This document shows, piece by piece, positions 57,936 to 64,000 of a DNA stretch of 64,000 bases. The DNA comes from Climacteris rufus (taxonomy: Eukaryota > Chordata > Aves > Passeriformes > Climacteridae). Location: the NCBI GenBank assembly GCA_013398175.1, contig VZRZ01008160.1:1-64000 (forward strand). The letters run 5' to 3'. The notes beneath the pieces were generated by a model, which saw only the letters and a program-made list of their open reading frames with translations, was not told the origin of the DNA and made no database searches. The first letter of the stretch is position 1, and every line of letters starts with the position of its first letter. Made by a program: the position numbers and the translations under genes.

Positions 57936-60603
57936 TTTTTAAGCATGAATTTCCATGGCATGAACACAATCTGGACCTACTTACCTGGTACTTCCAGCAG
58001 AGATTCTCCTGTTTGGCTGGAATGACAGGTTACTTTTGGAACTGATTTAATGGATGTGTTCAAACCCTACCAGTTCAGGCTGTGAATCTGTTACACAGCT
58101 TTCCAGTCTTTGGTGTTCAGTGTGCCTGATAGTGGAGTGGCTGCCTGCAGAAGAAAGGATGGCTGAGAGCCCCTGTGCCAGGGATATTCCCTGGGATCAT
58201 ACTTAACCAGGTACCTGATGGACATCTCCATAAAGATGCTAGGACAACGTGAAACAGGCACATCTCCTCTGCCTCAAGTGTGCCACTAGAAAAAGAATTT
58301 AGAGGTAATTGGATATGTCTGCAGGAGGAACTTACTTCTGAGGCTTTCAGGTGGTTATTGAAATATTAATTTCCAGAACAGTTAGATGGCAAGATTGGAG
58401 TTTTTTTATCTTTCCTTATTTCTCTTTCATTGTGAACCTAATTGATCACAACTTTGAGCTGAGGGGAATATTTGACACATATTTTGCAGGCTTTGAACAC
58501 ACTGTAATGACTTCAAGTGGTTCTGCTTGTGGTCTGGGCAGTTGTTTGACCTGTCCCTGGTAGGACCCAGGGTCACCATCGCTGTCAGTGTGGAAGGAAG
58601 CGTGTTTTCATTGTTACTTGGTGATATTAAAATAGCTGTCAGCTGAAGTGGTTGGGAATGCTTCATGTTTCAGGGAGGATGTTTGTGTGTGCCTGCTCTT
58701 TGGGTTCAGTGCCCACCTGTTTCCAGCAGGATTTGCTGCTGTCACAGGGTCGTGGATGGGAGCAGTGCCACATCTGACATGGCTTGGGAGCTGCTGAGGT
58801 GCAATAGTCTGACACAGAGATAAAGCTGCTTTTCAGCACTGGGAGAGGAACAGCTTGGCTTTCTGGAGTCTGGATTCTGAACTTTGGGGCTGCTTGAAGC
58901 AGGAGAGTGTCACATTTGGTGGTGGCTGCGCCCTCTTCCTGGCACTGCTGCTGCTGAAGAAGGAGGTGGACTGGGGAGGGAAGGGGATTTGTGTCTCCAG
59001 GCACACTGGATTTTCTGGAATGTGCTTTTGCCATCAAGCCCAGAGCCAGGGGTGGCAAATCTCCACTGCAAACAGAGGGCTTTGGCTTCTGTGAGGTACA
59101 GTAAAGAGGGTGGCTGGAATTTGGCAAGCAAACTGAGAGGGTTTTTCCTGCTTTTGTAGCATAACCACAGAAAGGAAGGTGCCAGGGCAGTTCAGCTGAA
59201 TTGTCAGGAGGCCTGGCTCTAGTCAGACAAGTTCTCACCATGCAGGTTGTACACCCATAACTTGGCAATCAAAATTGTTTCCTTTTTTTCCCTCTTTCCC
59301 GTGTTTCTGATTTTTCTAGACCAGCTATGCAATAAGAGCCTTCCTCTCCTTCCTGCAGATACCTGTCTTGCAGAGACATAATTGATTTATGGCACAACTC
59401 TGAACAGGTATTGCTAGAAAGACAAGGACTGTGTGTTCAAAAATTCAGACTATTTATACCAGAAATAATCCTGAATATTTGTGGTGTTCTGTCTTTCAGA
59501 CCAGGGATCACTCTGTGTTACATGAAACTAAATTAATAAAGACAAACCCAGGGATTGTTTTGTTTTCCAAGAGGAAAGTGAATAATGTTGATGGTGTGTC
59601 TTTTGGGTGGGTTTATGAACAGCAGTGTGCATGAAGATCTGTAGATATTTACATTTCAACTCTTGAGGCCTGGAATCTTTTTGATGTGGGTCTGATGTGT
59701 TGGACTTCAAAAGTAAGATATTTGAAATAAAATATTTATATTGCTAATGAAATATGGAAATATTATTCCAGGCTGGGAATCCTAGCGTGTAAACTTGGTT
59801 TTCTTTTGCTTCAGTTACAACCCTGGCAAAGGCAGTTTGGAGGAAGCAATTCTTGTGGTCTGGCTACTGGCTCATACAGGTCTAGTAACAAACCCAAATA
59901 TTAAAAAAATATGACAAGTAACTGATTTCAGTCTTCAGCGAGGCTCTGTTTTCTCTGTGATTTCTGCCAGGTTTCCTTTTTCTCATCTGCATGGCTGGTT
60001 TGGCAACTTGTGCTGGAGTCTGCATTTCAGAGCCACGTTACCATCAGTCACAAGACTCTTCTCAGTTTCCTGGGGCACAACTTCCCTTTGTGTTTCCATG
60101 ATTTTTTAAATTTTAAATTCCTGCTGCCACTCACATTCCCAGAGGTTCACCACAGGCCTGACTTTGTGGTTATAAATGACTTTTAGGTGGTCACTGTAGG
60201 TAAAAAACCCTCACAGAACACCTGCAGTAAGCGAGTTAAAACAGGTAGCGTGTCACAAACGGTGAGATGCTTGTTTTCCTGCTTCCATCCTTCTGCCCTG
60301 TAGGGAAAAACCCACGCTTTTCCTGCCTTTTCAGTGTTTCACCTGTTTCCCTGTGAAGGTGTTTTGTTGCTTGTGCCAGCGTGGGGAGGTGTGGGCAGTG
60401 TGAGCAGCAAGGACAGGGGCTCTGGGTTCAGCTCTGCTGCCCACAGCTTGCTGCTGCCTGAGCACAGAGCCCAGGGACACTCAGGGCTGCTGCTGTCCAT
60501 CCCACACGTGCAAGGTTTGTTTTGGGGCTGCTGGGTGGGTTGGTTCTGCTGCAGGGAGCTGCTGAAGCATTAAAATCCTGGTCTCTAAGCAGATTGCTGC
60601 TAA
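57936..60603. other. Unique noncoding stretch
   Basis: 2.7 kb without a recognised element or supported exon. It is A/T-rich at about 59700-59920. Confidence 0.45.
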
Positions 60604-60875
60604 AATCACAGAATGGTTTGGGTGGGAAGGACCTTAAAGCTCATCCTGTTCCACCCCTGCCATGGGCAGGGACCTTCCACACGTGCTCCAAGTGTAGCCT
60701 GGCCTTGGGCACTGCCAGGCTATAGAAGATCCAGGGATCTTCAGACATCTTCAGGGATCTTCAGGATCTTCACACTGCCAGGGATCCCACAGCTTCTCTG
60801 GGCACCCTGTGCCAGGGCCTCCCCACCCGCACAGGGAGCAATTTTTTCCCAATACCCCATCTAAACTCGTGTTTA
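60604..60875 (-). mobile_element. CR1 LINE 3' fragment, minus, with internal short-repeat expansion
   Basis: On plus: AATCACAGAATGGTTTGGG, GGACCTTAAAGCTCATCCTG, then GCCTTGGGCACTGCCAGG. Next comes an inserted block of about 60 bases built from AGGGATCTTCA-like words (60721-60778). The element then resumes with CACTGCCAGGGATCCCACAG and CTTCTCTGGGCACCCTGTGC. CACTGCCAGG stands on both sides of the block, which suggests local slippage or duplication rather than a transposon. Confidence 0.92.
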
Positions 60876-62711
60876 AGGATTTGTGATGTTCTGTTGATAT
60901 TTTCACACACCCCTTTGCACTTGGGGTGGGAAGTTGGAACGTGGGTTTCCTATTGCAGCTGTTCAAAAAGAAGCCAATATTGGTCTCACTTCTGTTGTGT
61001 TGAATTTCTTTAGGACTGTGGAATGGAGTACAAAACGGGATGGGTGCCTGGGTTACCCCTGGCATGGGCAGAAAGCTCTGGGCCTGGTGCTCCTGTGTGT
61101 GGGGAGATTTCCCAGCCTGACAGAATCTCCTCCCTGGAGCTGCTGAAGCAAAGGGATGAGGCTGCAGCAGGCTGGAGGGAAGAGGGCTCTGTGTCAGCCA
61201 GCACACAGTGTGTGTACCTCCCCATGGAGTTCTCACTGTGCTCTTCCCCTCTGGGATGAGCTGCCTGCTTATTCAATTGTGCTGCAAGTCCTTGCAGTTT
61301 GAAATCCTCCCCACTCAACTCTGGGCTTGTGTTCTGAGCTGTCTAAGATCTAAGCCTGGGAGTGGATTTTCATTCCTGTTTTGTTTTTGTTTTAAATTAG
61401 GATAGGAAGTACATGGTGACAGGGTTTTTTTCTTCCTGCTATAAAGCTACTTAGGAAAAACCAGGCAGCTCAGGAGTTTATGTAGTATTGAGGGAGGGGT
61501 TTTTCTCCCTCTGGAGCTGTGTAAGTAGCTGTTCAGGGGATGTGGGTGTTGCTTTCCATATTCATCCCAGCCTTTTTTTCCTAGTAGTAACTCCACTTGC
61601 TCTGGCTTTCTGTCCACAGGTTTTCCATGTGGGGCTGACCTTGGAAACCTGTCTTGGAGCTCTGTGCAACTTGTGAGCCCACCTGTGCCTCAGTATTATA
61701 CTCACAGCTATTTTATATTTGCATATATTTGTATTTGCAGTACCAGCTTTAGTGGTCTGTTTGACAATGCCAGCAGTCTGTTGGAAGGGGTTTGGAGGCA
61801 AGGCTGTCCTGCAGGGAGGGAAACACTGCTTGAGAGCTTGTTAGGGCTATCCAGCTCATAATTTGTGGCAGGCATGGCCCTTTCCTTGCAAATTGGTGTG
61901 CAGAGGTGCTTGTCAAGTACAGGATGTCCAGTTATTGAGGTGTCAGAGTGTTATTGTTAGTGATGATAAAATGTCTGGAGAGGAGGTGACTGTAGCAGTG
62001 ACTCAGACCCTGCTGCTGTGAACAGTTTGTTTAGTGCTCTAAAAAGGCAGGATGGGAGTCCCCAGCTTCGACCCACAGCACTCTGTGTAACTCCTGCTCA
62101 TCAGTGGGCTTGGAGAATTCACTGCTGGGCTGGTTTATAAAGCATTAAATCTTCAATCCTTACAGCAGTTGGTTTTCTCCTGCTCACTTGTGTGCACACA
62201 TTTTCAGTGTGAATCTCAGAGTTTGTTTTCCAAGGGCCAAAATATCATTATTGTATCTTCCAGCTGTTCTTATAAACCTTGTTCCTTTTAACTCTTACGT
62301 TTCTGACGAAGAGTTGGATCATCTCAACTTTTCTGGGCTGTTTGGGAAGGATGCTGAGGGTGGCAAGTGGAACACACCCACTGCCTCTGAAAGGATTTCC
62401 TGGCTCCTGGTGAGGAGTTGCTGAATTGGCTGATTATTTGGCTGATTTCTATAGTGACTGTTGCCCTGGCAGCAAAGCTTAGAGAGTAAAAGCACAAACA
62501 AGAGGAGGGCACAGTTTGCTTTGGGAGGACATCGATTTTCTTCAGTCAGGTTTCAAAGTGCTTTAGGAGGAGGTTAAGGGTGAACAAACTGGTTTGGGAG
62601 GTCTTTTTTTGCTGGTTTAGGTGGATGTGGTTTTGTCTCATCGGTGTTAGTTGTGAGACTTAACCCTTTGTGCTTGCAAGGAGACCCCAGAGCTCAGAAT
62701 AAGAAGGATGT
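60876..62711. other. Unique noncoding stretch
   Basis: No supported feature. Several pyrimidine-AG and GT sites are present but no convincing exon. Confidence 0.45.
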
Positions 62712-63156
62712 GGATCTGTTAGGGCAGCTCCAGAGGAGGCCACAGGGATGATCCCAGGGCTGGAGCCAGGCTGGGAGAGCTGGGGATGCTCACCTGGAGC
62801 AGAGAAGGCTCCAGGGAGAGCTCAGAGCCCCTTCAGGGCCTAAAGGGGCTCCAGGAGAGCTGGAGAGGGACTGGGGACAAGGGCTGGAGGGACAGGACAC
62901 AGGGAATGGCTACAAACTGGAAGAAAGCAGGGTTATGTGGGATATTGGGCAGGAATTGTTCCCTGGGAGGGTGGGCAGGCCCTGGCACAGGGTGCCCAGA
63001 GAAGCTGTGGCTGCCCCTGGATCCCTGGCAGTGCCCAAGGCCAGGCTGGACGGGGCTGGGAGCAGCCTGGGACAGTGGGAGGTGTCCCTGCCATGGCAGG
63101 GGGTTGGACTCAAATCATCTTTAAGGTCCCTTCCCACCCAAAGCATTCCATGATAT
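62712..63156 (+). mobile_element. CR1 LINE 3' end with ORF2 remnant
   Basis: About 445 bases from CTCCAGAGGAGGCCACAGGG to CACCCAAAGCATTCCATGAT. It contains GGACTGGGGACAAGGGCTGG and GGATATTGGGCAGGAATTGT. It is the mirror-image relative of 39970-40455 and among the youngest-looking of this type. The frame is broken. Confidence 0.96.
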
Positions 63157-63704
63157 AAACCTCACCCCACCATGCTCTCCTGGGTACACCCCAGGGAATG
63201 AGGAGTTTTTAATGTGACAATCTGGAAGGTGTTAGTAAAGAAGCTTTTTTGTCTGTTCCTCCCCCATTAGACAGGCTGTGAAAAACAGGCTTGAATGATA
63301 AGTGGTGTTAGAAATTTTAGTTGGTTTTCCTCATTTTAGCTCTCAGTGAAAACTACTCATCTCCATGTCCTTGGCAGAGTATTATCTTTCCTCTGAGCCT
63401 TCCTCCTGTGAGTATCAGTTACTCTGCTTTTACAAAGGGGCTTGATAGTGATTTACTCACTGGAGCTGTGAGAGCAGCGGGCTGGGATTGCACATTTTGG
63501 AATTGATTGTTGTTTTTAGCAATATTGCCAGAACCTGCAGTTCTGCTGCAAGACACACATTTGTTGTTTGTTCTAAGGCTGCCAGGCCAGGTATCCTGGG
63601 GTTACACCAGTATTTTGGGACCCTTGTGCCAATATCTGAGCGCTGTTTGCAGCTGGCAACAGATTTTCCATATGGAGCTCATCTTAGAACCTGCTGGCAG
63701 CTTT
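63157..63704. other. Unique noncoding stretch
   Basis: Unremarkable unique DNA between two CR1 copies. Confidence 0.5.
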
Positions 63705-63944
63705 GCATGGAATGGTTTAGGTTGGAAAAGCCCTCTGAGATCATCAAGTCCAGCCATTCCCTCAGCACTGCCAGGGCCACCACTGAGTCATGTCCCCAAG
63801 TGCCACATCTCTACATTTCTTAAATCCCTCCAGGGAGGAGGGATGGTGACTCTGCCACTGCCCTGGGCAGCCTGTTCCAGGGCTGGGCAACCTTTTCCAT
63901 GAAGACATTTTTCCCAATATCCAATCTAAACCTCCCTTGGCTGC
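63705..63944 (-). mobile_element. CR1 LINE 3' end of a further 3'-end type, minus
   Basis: On plus: GGAATGGTTTAGGTTGGAAA, GATCATCAAGTCCAGCCATT, CACTGAGTCATGTCCCCAAG, TTCTTAAATCCCTCCAGGGA and CCAATATCCAATCTAAACCT. This 3' UTR wording differs from all the other copies in the window and matches a well-known avian CR1 3'-end type. It is 5'-truncated near the C-terminal end of ORF2. Confidence 0.93.
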
Positions 63945-64000
63945 GGAGATGTAAGTTGAAGGTTGGCTGCAGGCTCCTGGACTATTCCTCTGGGATTCTG
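63945..64000. other. Window edge, unique sequence
   Basis: 56 bases at the right edge with no feature. Confidence 0.6.

Overview
The window looks like bird genomic DNA, most likely a songbird. The dispersed repeats I recognise are all CR1 LINE fragments of the GC-rich avian kind. Several carry the diagnostic 3' tail, and some end in an ATTCTATG-type octamer. I saw no mammalian-type SINEs, no L1, no tRNA, no rRNA, no CRISPR array and no bacterial-style operon. No protein-coding gene can be named from the sequence. Almost all open frames are short, rich in P/S/C/W and without domains, and many lie over repeats. The window is best read as intergenic or intronic DNA with one strong CpG-island promoter.

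Layout. 1-13 kb is mostly unique DNA. It holds a pentanucleotide microsatellite (315-375), two CR1 3' ends, a suspicious tandem duplication split by a single N (7560-8346) and a minisatellite with a 34-35 base unit (9769-10292). 13-28 kb is unique DNA with five CR1 pieces and one exon-like segment with strong splice signals (20828-20943). 28-53 kb is bounded by two nearly identical CR1-derived elements in opposite orientation (28115-28847 minus and 52531-53240 plus). Between them lie the longest CR1 relic, which preserves reverse-transcriptase motifs (36893-38345, minus), three candidate regulatory patches (about 30.2, 38.7 and 43.4 kb), and the CpG island (46850-47250). Just after the island comes a GC-rich tandem repeat containing a 491-base assembly gap (47786-48276). 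53-64 kb is unique DNA with six more CR1 copies.

By my own tally CR1 sequence covers roughly 7.4 kb, about 12% of the window. At least four 3'-end types are present in both orientations. Most copies are 5'-truncated and they probably do not act together with any gene. The CpG island at about 47 kb is the only convincing start of a transcription unit, and its direction is unresolved because good splice donors face both ways. The points most worth checking are the inverted near-identical CR1 pair, the shared changes inside that pair, the convergent CTCF-like motifs it carries, and the two assembly-suspect loci at 7.9 and 48 kb. I found no clear evidence of a new biological system.
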